Below, piece by piece: positions 37,073 to 46,881 of a stretch of DNA of 64,000 bases; position 1 is the stretch's first letter; each line of letters opens with the position of its first letter. The notes under the pieces were generated by a model. It was not told where the DNA came from, made no database searches, and was given only the letters and a program-made list of their open reading frames with translations. Source of the DNA: CAWJMF01 sp963843945. GTDB lineage: Bacteria > Vulcanimicrobiota > Vulcanimicrobiia > Vulcanimicrobiales > Vulcanimicrobiaceae. The position numbers and the translations under genes are program-made. The DNA is taken from assembly GCA_963843945.1 (NCBI GenBank), contig CAWJMF010000001.1:1-64000 (forward strand), read 5' to 3'.

Positions 37073-37799
37073 GCTGGCTCGAGGTGCGCGATCTCGAAGT
37101 TTCCTACGGGCAGTTCGCTGCAGTGCAAGGCGTCTCGCTCGACGTCGAGCGAGGCGACATCGTCGCGATCGTCGGCGCGAACGGCGCGGGCAAGACGACG
37201 ACGCTCAAGGCGCTCGCGGGCCTCTCTGCCGGCGAAAGCCGGGACGATCGCCTTCGACGGACGACGCTGCGAGGGATCGCAGCCCGCGCACGCTCGTCGA
37301 GCGCGGAATCGCGCTGACGCTCGAAGGGCGGCAGCTCTTCGGCGAGATGACGATCGAGGACAATCTGCTGGCGGGCTCCGAGATCGGACGCAGCCGGGCG
37401 CACGCGCGCGCGAACCTCGCCGCGATTTACGAGCGGCTTCCACGGCTGCGCGAGCGGCGGCGACAGCTGGCCGGCACGTTGTCGGGCGGCGAGCAGCAGA
37501 TGGTCGCGATCGGCCGCTCGCTGATGTCCGAGCCGAGCCTCTTGCTGCTCGACGAGCCGTCGCTCGGGCTCGCGCCGCGCATCGTGCGCGACATTTTCGA
37601 GTGGGTCCGCGACATCAATCGCGCCGGCACGACGGTGGTGATGGTCGAGCAGAACGTCGCCGCCTCGCTAGCGCTCGCGACGCGCGCCTACGTCCTCTCG
37701 GAAGGCCGCGTGGTGATGGCCGGCAGCGCCGCGGCAATCGCCGCCGACGAAGGCGTGCAGACGGCGTATCTCGGCTTCGGAGCGGTCAACGCCCTGTGA
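37069..37799 (+). CDS. livF: Liv-type ABC transporter ATPase (LivF), two frameshifts
   Basis: GTG at 37069 overlaps LivG by four bases and starts VSWLEVRDLEVSYGQFAAVQ, followed by Walker A GANGAGKT. Between about 37230 and 37290 the coding frame changes twice (the short middle block AGTIAFDGR is in the third frame). It then resumes with LVERGIALTLEGRQLFGEMT, signature LSGGEQQM, Walker B LLLLDEPSLGL and HAS-type MVEQNV. Everything needed is present, so these look like two indels in a GC-rich stretch rather than ancient decay. Confidence 0.87.
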
Positions 37800-39001
37800 G
37801 CGCCGGCGTTTTGGACGGCACGCTCGTCCTCGATCTCACGGTCAGCGTCGCCGGTCCGATGGCTGGCGCGATGCTCGCGGATGCGGGCGCGCGCGTCGTG
37901 CGCATCGAGCGCACCACGGGCGACGTCGCGAGCGGCTGGGATAGCGTCGTGCACGGCTTGAGTTCGTACTACGTGCTCAACGCGCGCAACAAGGAAAGTT
38001 TGGCACTGGACCTGCGCGATCCCGAGGCACGCGCGGCGGTCGTCGCGCTCGCGCGGCGCGCCGACGTCGTGCTCGAGAATTTCGCGCCCGGCGTCGTGGA
38101 TCGTCTGGGCCTTGCGTACGAGGACGTCGCGCGCGAGAATCCGAGCGTCGTCTACGCGCACATTTCCGGGTACGGTCAAGAAGGGCCGTACCGCGGCGAA
38201 AAGGCCTTCGATCTGCTGATCCAAGGCGAAAGCGGCATGCTCACGCTCACCGGCACGCCGGACGAGATCTGCAAGGTGCCGATCTCCGTCGTCGACATCG
38301 CCGCCGCGATGTACGCCACCCAAGCCATTCTGCTCGCGCTCATGCACCGCGCGAAGACCGGCGAAGGTCAAGAGATCGACATCTCGATGCTGCACAGCAT
38401 CGTCTCGTGGCTCGGCGCGATTCCGTACTTCCACTGGTTCCGCGGCGAGACGCCGCCGCGCACCGGCGCCAACCACTACCTCATCTCGCCCTATGGGCCG
38501 TATCTCTGTTCCGACGGTCTCTACGTCAACTTCGCCGCGGCCAGCAACGCGACGTGGAACGCCTTCAGTACGAAGGTTCTGGCGCGTCCGGATCTCGCAA
38601 ACGACGCGCGCTTTGCTTCAAACGAAGGGCGCGTCGCGCATCGGGACGAGCTCGAGCGCGAGGTCGCCGCACTCATCGCTACGCGCACCCAAGACGAATG
38701 GATCGCGGCGATGCACGCGCACGACATCCCGTGCGGCCGCGTCCGCACGCTCGCGGAGGTCCTCGAGCACCCGCAACTCGTAGCGACCGGCGCTTTCATC
38801 GAACTGCCGTCGCGCGCGGGTCCCATTCCCTTCATCCGCAACCCGATCGAGCTGCCGCGCGCACCCTCCCGCCGGGGCGCCGTACCGCTGCGCGGCGAGC
38901 AGACCCGCGCCGTTCTCGCCGAACTCGGTTACGACGAGGCAACGATTGCGGGAATGCTCGAACGCGGAGCCGCCCTCGAACCCGAACCGGCGGCGACGTA
39001 A
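37796..39001 (+). CDS. Class III CoA-transferase (CaiB/BaiF family)
   Basis: The 401-residue protein shows the family start VLDLTVSVAGPMAGAMLADAG with GARVVRIE, then LNARNKESLALDLRDPEARA. The catalytic Asp region is AFDLLIQGESGMLTLTG, followed by GEGQEIDISMLHSIVSW. Class III enzymes move CoA between carboxylic acids without releasing acetate. Its GTG overlaps the LivF stop by four bases, making it the last gene of the mutase-regulator-transporter operon. It could activate an imported acid to the CoA thioester used by the mutase. Confidence 0.9.
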   Translation: MSAGVLDGTLVLDLTVSVAGPMAGAMLADAGARVVRIERTTGDVASGWDSVVHGLSSYYVLNARNKESLALDLRDPEARAAVVALARRADVVLENFAPGVVDRLGLAYEDVARENPSVVYAHISGYGQEGPYRGEKAFDLLIQGESGMLTLTGTPDEICKVPISVVDIAAAMYATQAILLALMHRAKTGEGQEIDISMLHSIVSWLGAIPYFHWFRGETPPRTGANHYLISPYGPYLCSDGLYVNFAAASNATWNAFSTKVLARPDLANDARFASNEGRVAHRDELEREVAALIATRTQDEWIAAMHAHDIPCGRVRTLAEVLEHPQLVATGAFIELPSRAGPIPFIRNPIELPRAPSRRGAVPLRGEQTRAVLAELGYDEATIAGMLERGAALEPEPAAT

Positions 39002-39006
39002 CCCGC

Positions 39007-39969
39007 TTAGTCGACGCTTAGGACGATCTTGCCCGGCCCGTGATGAGCCTCGACGAGCGCTTGCGCTTCGCGTGCCTGCGCGAGCGGAAAGACCTTGTCG
39101 ACGCGAACCTTCAGCCGGCCTGCATCGATCAGCGCCCGTAACGTATCGAGCCGCGTCGCGCTCGGCTGCGACTCCACGTGGACGATCTTGAGGCCGCGTT
39201 GCGCGGGGATCTCTTGGCCGGTCAGTTCCGCAAAACGTCCGCCGTCGCGCACCGTCTCGACCGTCTGCTTTGCGTTCGCCCCGCCGACCGCATCGAGCGC
39301 CGCGTCCACACCCGTCCCACCGGTGATCTCGCGGACCGCGTTCACGACCTCAGCGTGCGAGTAGTCGATCAGGTGCTCGCGCTTGACACCGAGCGATTCG
39401 AGCAAATCGAAGTTCTCGGCGCGCGCGCTGGCGATGACCTTTGCCCCGAGATCCTTCGCGATCTGGACCGCTAGGAGGCCGACGCCACCCGCGCCGCCGG
39501 CGACGAAGACCCACTCGCCGGACTTCACCTTGAGCTCGTCGACGATCGCCTGATGCGCGGTGATGCCGTCGACCGGCACGGCGGCTGCTTCGACGTACGA
39601 AAGCGACGCCGGCTTTTGCGCGACGACGTCGGCCTTCACCGCGACGTACTCCGCATATGCGCCTTGATCCGCGTAAAAGTACGTGTAGACGGCGTCGCGG
39701 GCTTTCAGGTTCGCGACGTCCGAACCGGCTGCCTCAACGTCGCCCGAACATTCCTGGCCGAGGATCATCGGGAAGTGCGGATGCTCGGCGCCGAACTCGC
39801 CCTGCCGTTTCATGCTGTCCCAAACGCCGACGCCCGCGGCCCGGACGCGAATGAGGACCTCGCCCGCTGCCGGCTCGGGTTTCGGAAGTTCGAGGAGCTT
39901 CAGTTCGTCTAAGCCGCCGAAACGCTCGATCGCGGCGGCCTTCATTTTGGTCGCTGTTGCGTGTGTCAT
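39007..39969 (-). CDS. Zinc-independent medium-chain NADP-dependent oxidoreductase
   Basis: The 320-residue MDR enzyme has the quinone-reductase-type GroES domain (GEVLIRVRAAGVGVWDSMKR) without zinc-binding cysteines. The coenzyme motif AGGAGGVGLLAVQIAKDLGA and the C-terminal GPGKIVLSVD are present. Ser in VIASARAEN fits NADPH preference. It reduces quinones or reactive enones. It ends five bases from the CoA-transferase and is convergent with it. Confidence 0.9.
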   Translation of the reverse strand: MTHATATKMKAAAIERFGGLDELKLLELPKPEPAAGEVLIRVRAAGVGVWDSMKRQGEFGAEHPHFPMILGQECSGDVEAAGSDVANLKARDAVYTYFYADQGAYAEYVAVKADVVAQKPASLSYVEAAAVPVDGITAHQAIVDELKVKSGEWVFVAGGAGGVGLLAVQIAKDLGAKVIASARAENFDLLESLGVKREHLIDYSHAEVVNAVREITGGTGVDAALDAVGGANAKQTVETVRDGGRFAELTGQEIPAQRGLKIVHVESQPSATRLDTLRALIDAGRLKVRVDKVFPLAQAREAQALVEAHHGPGKIVLSVD

Positions 39970-40086
39970 GACTCACTTCTACCCATCGAACCCCAGGCGC
40001 AGTCCTCGATGAGGTGCTTGCCCGGCAAGCACTGAAACAGACGCCGTAAGGCACGATACAAGGGGGAAGTGCCGCCCGGCACTGCC

Positions 40087-41334
40087 ATGTTACATACGCC
40101 CTTCGACGTACTCTGGCTCTTAGGACTCGGGCTCTTCTTTTTATACACGGGCTTCCGAGCGTATCGCCGCGAGCGCACGATCGCGGATACGCCGGTTTCA
40201 CCGGCGGTCGGTCTCGCACTCGGCCCCGTCGCGCTGAACGGGACTGCCCACGGCGCGAGTCTCGTCCCGTCGCCCTTCAGCGGCGTGCCCCACATCTACG
40301 CGCAAATGAAGGTTTGGCACTACGAGTCCACCGGGCGCAGTTCGTCGTGGGTCGTCAAAGGTACGGCGCAGGGGCCGGCGGGCGCTGCATTCTTGCTCCA
40401 CGATGCCACGGGCAGCGTCCCCGTCGTGCCGCACGGTTGCGAGTTGACGGCGACGGAACACGAGTACCTCGGCAACGCCGACCAAATATCGCCGGAGGGC
40501 GAGGCCGTGGTGCAACGCTTCGGGCTGTGGTGGGGCGACCCGAACGTCAAAGTCACCGAAACGGTTCTTCCGCAGGACTCGCCGGCGTACGTCCTCGGTG
40601 TGGCAACGGAAGCCGGCCGGCTGCCCGACGGCGCCGTAAATGTGGCGGCCCTCGGTGCCGCGATCGCCGCGGACGCGCCGGTGGTCGCCGCCCCCGCAGC
40701 GGGCAAGGCGCCCTTTCTCATTTGCACGCAAGGGCCCGTCACGCTCGAGCGGCGCCTGGCACGTTCGACGCTCTTGCAACTTGCCGGCGGCGTCTTGCTC
40801 GTGCTCTTGGCCGTCGGCTTTGCGCTGGCCAGCGGGATACAGTACTTGGAAAAAACGCGACCCGCCAACTTCGCGCGCGCCGTCAAAAACGGCAACGTCA
40901 CCGCCGTCAAGGCCGCCATCACGAACACCGATCTCAACAAACCCGACGCGTTCGGCGATACGCCCTTGATTCGCGCGGCACGAGCCGGCAACGTCGCGCG
41001 CGTGCACGAGCTGATCGCCGCAGGTGCCGATGCCAATGCCAGCGATCACGCCGGGTTCACGGCGCTCCACGCAGCCGTGCTGGCGCGTTCGCCTCAAACG
41101 GTCAAAGCGCTGCTCGACGACAAAGTCTTCTCCGACATCGGCGACGCGGACGGCAACACGCCACTCCATCTCGCCGTGAAGGAAAACGACGTTGTGCTGG
41201 TACGCGAGCTCGTGGCCGGCGGCGAGAGCCCCTCGTCGTACAACAACGCGCATCACACTCCACTCGACATCGCCCGCGCGAACCACTATCACGACGTCGA
41301 GTCGGCACTTACTGGAAGCCCTGCCAAACACTAG
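40087..41334 (+). CDS. Membrane protein with GIDE-like domain and ankyrin repeats
   Basis: About 415 residues. A first TM helix (VLWLLGLGLFFLYTGFRAY) and a GIDE-like beta domain (VSPAVGLALGPVALNGTAHG, LLHDATGSVPVVPHG, ERRLARSTLLQLAGGVLLVLL) are followed by a second TM helix. Then come four ankyrin repeats (GDTPLIRAARAGNVARVHEL, GFTALHAAVLARSPQTVKAL, GNTPLHLAVKENDVVLVREL). Bacterial GIDE proteins are regularly paired with LemA, as here. GTG at 40069 is an alternative start; a GTGCCG/CGGCAC hairpin lies between AGGGGGAAG and the ATG. Confidence 0.8.
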   Translation: MLHTPFDVLWLLGLGLFFLYTGFRAYRRERTIADTPVSPAVGLALGPVALNGTAHGASLVPSPFSGVPHIYAQMKVWHYESTGRSSSWVVKGTAQGPAGAAFLLHDATGSVPVVPHGCELTATEHEYLGNADQISPEGEAVVQRFGLWWGDPNVKVTETVLPQDSPAYVLGVATEAGRLPDGAVNVAALGAAIAADAPVVAAPAAGKAPFLICTQGPVTLERRLARSTLLQLAGGVLLVLLAVGFALASGIQYLEKTRPANFARAVKNGNVTAVKAAITNTDLNKPDAFGDTPLIRAARAGNVARVHELIAAGADANASDHAGFTALHAAVLARSPQTVKALLDDKVFSDIGDADGNTPLHLAVKENDVVLVRELVAGGESPSSYNNAHHTPLDIARANHYHDVESALTGSPAKH

Positions 41335-41355
41335 CCGAAAGAGGTCACCTAGGTC

Positions 41356-41934
41356 ATGCTCATCACTTTCACGCTCATCGTCGTCTTCGCCGCGCTCGTT
41401 TCGGGCGTTTTCCTCGTCTACTGCTTCATGCTGTACAATAGCCTCGTCCAAGTTCGCGTCGACGTCGATACAGCGTGGTCGAACATCGACGTGCTGCTCA
41501 AGCAGCGGCACGACGAGCTAGGCAAATTGCTCGATGCCACCAAGTCCTACATGTCGTTCGAAAGCGGGCTCTTGCAGCAAATCACCCAGCTGCGCGGCCA
41601 AACCGAAGCCGGAGGCTCGGGAGCGGCGCGAATGCAGGCGGAGAGCGCCATCAGTGCCGGTCTCAGCAGGCTGTTCGCGGTCTCCGAGAATTACCCGCAG
41701 CTGCGCTCGAGCGAGAGTTTTCAGGAGCTCGAGACGACAATCAACACGCTTGAGACCGACATCGCACATCGCCGCGAGTTCTATAATGCGGCGGTCAACA
41801 TCAACAACACCCGCGCTGCGCAATTCCCCGACATGATCGTCGCGCCGCTCGCCGGCGTCGTGCAGCGCCCGCTCTTTACCGCAGCGCCTTCGGATGAGGC
41901 CGACGTCGACGTCAGCGCGGGCCTTTCGCGTTAG
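41356..41934 (+). CDS. lemA: LemA family membrane protein
   Basis: The 192-residue protein has an N-terminal TM anchor (ITFTLIVVFAALVSGVFLVY) followed by the LemA helical bundle: YNSLVQVRVDVDTAWSNIDV, LLKQRHDELGKL, and LETDIAHRREFYNAAVNINN, then FPDMIVAPLAG. It is 21 nt downstream of the GIDE-ankyrin gene and surely cotranscribed. LemA proteins have no established biochemical function; the recurring pairing suggests a shared membrane complex. Confidence 0.92.
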   Translation: MLITFTLIVVFAALVSGVFLVYCFMLYNSLVQVRVDVDTAWSNIDVLLKQRHDELGKLLDATKSYMSFESGLLQQITQLRGQTEAGGSGAARMQAESAISAGLSRLFAVSENYPQLRSSESFQELETTINTLETDIAHRREFYNAAVNINNTRAAQFPDMIVAPLAGVVQRPLFTAAPSDEADVDVSAGLSR

Positions 41935-42013
41935 GTGTGAGGCGGCAACTCGAGGAGCCGGTTGCCTGCGGCGTGAAGCTCGCAACCTCGCAACAGAGCT
42001 CTTCGGAGGTCGT

Positions 42014-42754
42014 ATGTCTTTCCGTGTTTTCGCGCTGGCCGCGGTCGTAGCGGCGTTCGCTTTCGGTGGCCCCACCGGCGCTACGGCGGCGCCGGTTGAT
42101 TTCGTCCAGACGGTGGCCGCGACGCATCCGCTCGTCTACTTGCGCTTGGAAACGGCGAGCGGGGAGAGCGCCGTCGGGACAGCGACGTATGCGACGAGCG
42201 GGGGAGTCGAAGTCGTGGCCGGCGCGCCGATCGGCATCCCTGAGAATCACGCGCTCAAGTTCAACGGCAAAGACGGCGCTCTGACGACGAGCTATCAAGG
42301 CGGCATCATCTCCGCCGGTAGCATGATGGCCTGGGTGAATATTGCTTCGCCGCTGGCGACGGCGCCGCACATTCAATACGTCGGCGGCGAATCGCAAAGC
42401 GGCAACGACTTCGACATTCAGTTTGAGGGCGACGGCAAACTGCACTTCTATACCGCAGCGGGATCGAATCTAGCGTACGCGCCGAATCCGGCGACGCTGC
42501 TGCACCGCTGGCATATGATCGTCGTGACGGTGAATTTTAGCAGCGGCGCGCGCGTCATCTATTGGGACGGCAAAGTCGCAGCGACCGACTCCGGCGGCGG
42601 CAAGCCCGGCAAGACGGCGCCGTTTAGTCTCGCCGAAAGCACCGTGTTTACCGGTCGGTTTTTCGACGGAGCGATCGACGAAGCAGCGCTCTGGGGCCGC
42701 GCACTTAGCCCCAGCGAAGTCGCCGGAATCTACGCCTCGACGTTGACGAAGTAG
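42014..42754 (+). CDS. Secreted LamG/concanavalin-like domain protein
   Basis: The 246-residue protein has a signal peptide (MSFRVFALAAVVAAFAFGG, cleavage near ATAAP) and a LamG/Laminin_G_3 jelly roll: HPLVYLRLETASGESAVGTA, HALKFNGKDGALTTSY, MMAWVNIASP, WHMIVVTVNFSSGARVIYWD, and the ending FDGAIDEAALWGRALSPSEV. The family binds carbohydrate or protein ligands outside the cell. GGAGG lies at 42005-42009. Confidence 0.87.
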   Translation: MSFRVFALAAVVAAFAFGGPTGATAAPVDFVQTVAATHPLVYLRLETASGESAVGTATYATSGGVEVVAGAPIGIPENHALKFNGKDGALTTSYQGGIISAGSMMAWVNIASPLATAPHIQYVGGESQSGNDFDIQFEGDGKLHFYTAAGSNLAYAPNPATLLHRWHMIVVTVNFSSGARVIYWDGKVAATDSGGGKPGKTAPFSLAESTVFTGRFFDGAIDEAALWGRALSPSEVAGIYASTLTK

Positions 42755-42801
42755 CCCCGAACCCGCTGGTTCGGTGCGCGGCGATGAGGTATCATTCGCC
42801 T

Positions 42802-43368
42802 ATGGCAATCGCCGTCGACCGGCTCCACCGCATTACGACCGAGGTTTACGAGCGCATGGCCGACGCCGGCCTGCTACCGGAACGCGGTATCGAGCTCATC
42901 GATGGTCTGGTCGTCACGATGAGCCCAAAGGGCGATCGGCATGCTTTTGCCGTCGCGCTGCTTACCGAGCAGTTCGGCGACCAGCGACGCGGGCGATACC
43001 TCGTCTATCCCGACAGCTTAAGTCTTCGCCTCGGACCGCGCGACGAGCCGGAACCCGATATCGCTCTCGCTCGTGCAACCAAACATTATGCGCGCGAGAG
43101 GCCTGCCGCGACCGATATCGCGCTGATCGTCGAGGTGGCCGATTCGTCGCTAAGTTTTGATCTCGGGAAAAAGCGCGCGAAATACGCGGCTGCCGGGATC
43201 CCTGAGTACTGGGTCGTCGACCTGCAGAATGACGTGATTCACGTTTTTCGGAATCCTGCGGGTGGCGGGTATAGCGATCGGCTCACCGCGTCGCCCGGTC
43301 AGGCCATCTCGCCTTCGGAATATCTCGACGTCACGGTCGACGTCGCGAAAGTAGTGGGACAAAGCTAA
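42802..43368 (+). CDS. Uma2-family PD-(D/E)XK nuclease-like protein (second copy)
   Basis: The 188-residue paralogue of 1068-1628 keeps all core elements (ERGIELIDGLVVTMSPKGDR, RDEPEPDIALAR, EVADSSLSFDLGKKRAKYA, GIPEYWVVDL). The leader TGAGGTATCAT directly before the start is also shared with the first copy, which argues for the internal ATG at 42802 over 42784. Role unknown. Confidence 0.9.
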   Translation: MAIAVDRLHRITTEVYERMADAGLLPERGIELIDGLVVTMSPKGDRHAFAVALLTEQFGDQRRGRYLVYPDSLSLRLGPRDEPEPDIALARATKHYARERPAATDIALIVEVADSSLSFDLGKKRAKYAAAGIPEYWVVDLQNDVIHVFRNPAGGGYSDRLTASPGQAISPSEYLDVTVDVAKVVGQS

Positions 43369-43418
43369 AGCCGCCATCCGTCGCAGCGTTTTCGCGCTTT
43401 AGGCCGAACCGTAGGGCG

Positions 43419-46102
43419 ATGAGCGGAGCCCCGCCGCGCATCATGCTCTCCTACCGTCGCTCGGACTCCGCCGGTATCACCGGGCGGATTTTCGATCGCC
43501 TCGCCGCGCACTTCGGGGCGGACTCGGTCTTCATGGATATCGACGCCATCCCGCTGGGCGTCGACTTCCACAAGCATATCGACGACGCGCTCAAGACGAT
43601 GGACGTCGTCCTCGCCATCATCGGACCCGACTGGCTCGGCCCCCTTTCCAGCGGCATGAGCCGGATCGCGAGTCCGAACGATCCGGTCCGCATCGAGATC
43701 GAGACCGCGCTGAAAAACGGCACGCGAATCATCCCGGTCTTAGTCGAGGGCGCAAAAATGCCGGCTCGGGACGATCTCCCCGAGCCGCTCCGGAGCATCC
43801 ACTCGCTGAATGCCGCCCGCGTCAATCCCGGAGTCGATTTTCAGGACCAGGTAGAGCGGCTGGTTCGCTCGTTGGAAGGCTCGGCGCGCGCGGGTGACGT
43901 CCGCCGGTGGTTTCGCGCCAGAGCGATCCCTCGACAATCTTCCGAAAACGGCAAACCCCGTTAATCGGTCGTGCGACTGAAGTGGCCGCAATCGAATCGC
44001 TCGTCCAGGAGTCTGGTCTCGTAACAGTGACGGGCGCTGGCGGCGTCGGAAAGACCCGAGTCGCGCTCAAAGTCGCAAGTGATCTGCAGCGGCGCGTTCG
44101 TCGACGGTGCTTGGTTCGTCGATCTCGCTCCGTTAAAGCAGCGGATCTTGTTGCGAATCGAAATTGGCAGCACGTCGGCGTTCCACAATCGGCAGAGTCG
44201 CTATTCCCGAGAAGGTCGTCGACTATCTGAAGCGGCGAGAGTTGCTCTTAGTGATCGACAATTGCGAGCACCTCGTCGATGAGGTGGCGACGATACTCGA
44301 GGCCATCCTAAGAAGTGCCCCGAAGTACGGATTCTCGCCACAAGTCGGGAGCCACTGGCCATCGATGGAGAACACGTCTACCGATTGCCGTCGCTTGCGG
44401 TTCCCACTGAGGACGAGTGAGCTGACACCAGCCTCGGCGCTGGAATTCGGCTCGGTCGCATTGTTCGCTGAGCGCGCGTCAGCATCAACTCGGGTTTCGC
44501 ATGACCGGCGAAAACGCTACGACTGTGGGCGAAATCTGCCGACGGCTCGATGGCATCCCACTGGCTATCGAACTTGCAGCGGCACGGGTCGATCTCTTTA
44601 GCCTAGCAGAGATCCGCAATCGTCTCGACGAGCGATTCCGAATCCTAACGCAGGGGCGTCGAACGGCGCTCTCGCGCCAGCAGACGATGCGGGCGACGAT
44701 CGACTGGAGCTACGAGTTGCTTCCGCCCGTCGAGAAAAGTCTGTTTCGCCGATTTTCGATTTTCGCGGGCGGCTGTACGCTAGCGGCCGCCGAGTTCACC
44801 TGTTCGTTTGGCGAACTTGAATCACCAAACGTACTCGATGCCCTTTCCTCTCTCGTGCGGAAGTCTCTGCTTGTCGTTGTCGCCGATCCGGCGGATACGC
44901 GCTATCAAATGCTTGAGTCCATTCAGGCATACGCATCGCAGAAAGCTGCTTCTGAGCGGGAGTCCCTGCTGGAACGGTTGACATTGTGGGTCTCCGCTTT
45001 TGTGGAGCGAGCGGCAACCGAGAGCTCGAAGGTACCCCAACAAACGTGGTTGGCTCGCATTGAACGCGAGATAGGCAATATTCGCGTTGCACTGGACTGG
45101 TCAACGACCTCCGAGGGTCATGTCGGCGCAGCGGCACGAATACTAGGTCGACTGGCGATGTTCTGGCACGACGCCGGCAAGCAGGGTGAGGGGCAACGCT
45201 GGATAGACCGAATCCTACCGCAAATGGATGAGGGCGCCGAGCCCCTCCTTACCGGACGTCTGTGGCGAGCTACCGCGGTTAACGGCGTCGGAAGTCGAGC
45301 AGTCTCCTCGAGCGAAAAAGCAATAGCGCTACTAGAACGAGCTGCAGATCGTAAGGACCTAGCCCGAGCATATCGCACCTACGCATATGCCCTATTCCAA
45401 GTTGCGAGACGCCAAGATGCGGACGCAGCCGCAAAGCGGGCGATAGAGCTCTATGAGACGGAGCAGCTCCGAGGAAGTCGCGAATATGCGGACACTCTTA
45501 CAACTCGCGCGATAATTCTGCGGGCTTTGGGCTTGGATCAGCAGGCCCGCGGGTTATTCGATGCTGCGATCGGAATATTCGAGGCCATAGACGACGAGCG
45601 GGGGACCGCACTCGTGCGTGGGAATCTTGCTGAACTTGAATTCGTCAACGGTAGGGTAGGTCAGGCGCTCCAGTTGGCGAGCGAAGCGGCTGAAACATTC
45701 CGGCGCCTCGGTGCTACAATGCGCGAAGCCACGGCACTCGTCAACGCGGCAACCTACAATCTCGAACTTCGAGAAATTGGGGCGGCAAGGGTCGCCGCTC
45801 GCGACGCGCTGGCACTGGCTCAACGCACAGAGGCGACTTCGATAATATCGGTTGCCATCCAGATCATTGCCGCCGTACTCGCGTTCGATGGAGAAGCGAA
45901 ACGGTCCGCGCAGCTGTTGGGGTACGTGGACGAATGGTACAAAAGCGTCGGATCAGAACGGGAATGGAGCGAGCAACGTGTCGCCGACCTAACTACAAGC
46001 TGGCTTTCGACCAGAGCATCAAGCGGCGAAATCGCCGATCTTCGCCGCGACGGAGCCGCACTTAGTCAAGAGGAGGCAGTGCGCGAGGCGCTAGCCGACT
46101 AG
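43419..46102 (+). pseudogene. TIR - STAND ATPase - TPR protein, multiply frameshifted
   Basis: Residues 1-145 are a TIR domain (RIMLSYRRSDSAGITGRIFD, DAIPLGVDFHKHID, VVLAIIGPDWLG, with the candidate catalytic Glu in VRIEIETAL). An AfsR/COG3903-like ATPase follows: SLDNLPKTAN and PLIGRATEVAAIESL, Walker A VTGAGGVGKTRVAL, LLLVIDNCEHLVDE, CRRLDGIPLAIELAAARV. Then a winged-helix linker (LFRRFSIFAGGCTLAAAEF) and TPR repeats run to 46102. The segment from 44501 is one clean frame of 533 codons; between 43900 and 44510 at least five frame changes occur. TIR replaces the usual DNA-binding domain of this ATPase family, pointing to an NAD-cleaving or scaffold effector. Confidence 0.75.
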
Positions 46103-46113
46103 GAGGCTGTGTG

Positions 46114-46734
46114 CTAGCACAATCTTTTAGTGATAATTATAAAGCTTTGGTCAGCCTTTTCGATAACGGTGTAGGGTCCCCGAGTGGGCGACGCGCTCCC
46201 GGTCGGAGGCTGCGTTAGCTCCTGAACAATCACCGTTCCGCTCGATACCGAATCGGGAGATACATACCAACACGGGTGCTTTTCACCGGGGCTCAAAACG
46301 AGTGCTACGTAACTAGACTCGGCTATTTTAACACCGCTAAGACGACCCGGCGGCGGCATGGGCTCGTGACACAGGTGGTCGGTCGTGCGGATGGACTCGA
46401 GCCCGTGCCCTTGTAGCGTTGAACCGTGCGACAAGGAGAGCATTTCCAGTTGATATTCAGACGTTTCAGAAGTGTCTTCCCAGATTATTCCGCCCGAGAG
46501 GTGTTGCGAACAACCGGGCTTGGCTAAGAATGGAAACCGGACGAAGAAGTCCATTGGCGAGAACGAGATTTGCGTAACCGCCCCTTGCGCCAAATGTCTC
46601 TCCGAGCGTGCCAACGGCGTCGGAGACGCTGCCGCAATCTGAATGCTTGAAAGTGTGGCTGCACTCGTCTCGTGAAATCGAAACGCGCCTATCGCTGCGA
46701 GCACGGCGATTGCGCCGAAAGCCGAAAATCGCAT
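46114..46734 (-). CDS. Exported protein of unknown function
   Basis: The 206-residue protein has a signal peptide (MRFSAFGAIAVLAAIGAFRF, cleavage near SAATL). The mature part is beta-rich with five cysteines (PGCSQHLSGG, DHLCHEPMPPP, HPCWYVSPDS, terminal RLC) that could form disulfides. No family is recognised. It is convergent with the TIR-ATPase gene, 11 nt apart. Confidence 0.68.
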   Translation of the reverse strand: MRFSAFGAIAVLAAIGAFRFHETSAATLSSIQIAAASPTPLARSERHLAQGAVTQISFSPMDFFVRFPFLAKPGCSQHLSGGIIWEDTSETSEYQLEMLSLSHGSTLQGHGLESIRTTDHLCHEPMPPPGRLSGVKIAESSYVALVLSPGEKHPCWYVSPDSVSSGTVIVQELTQPPTGSASPTRGPYTVIEKADQSFIIITKRLC

Positions 46735-46881
46735 GTTAGCCTGCCCTAGTAGGAACAGTTTGCAAGCGGACGCTAGCCCTACCCCCCCTATTTCCCGCAG
46801 CCTTCCCTCGATCCCGCCACAGCGGCCATCGGCCTGGTCTGGACCCTCTGAACGGCTGGTGAGAGCCGGACCTCGGAACTG

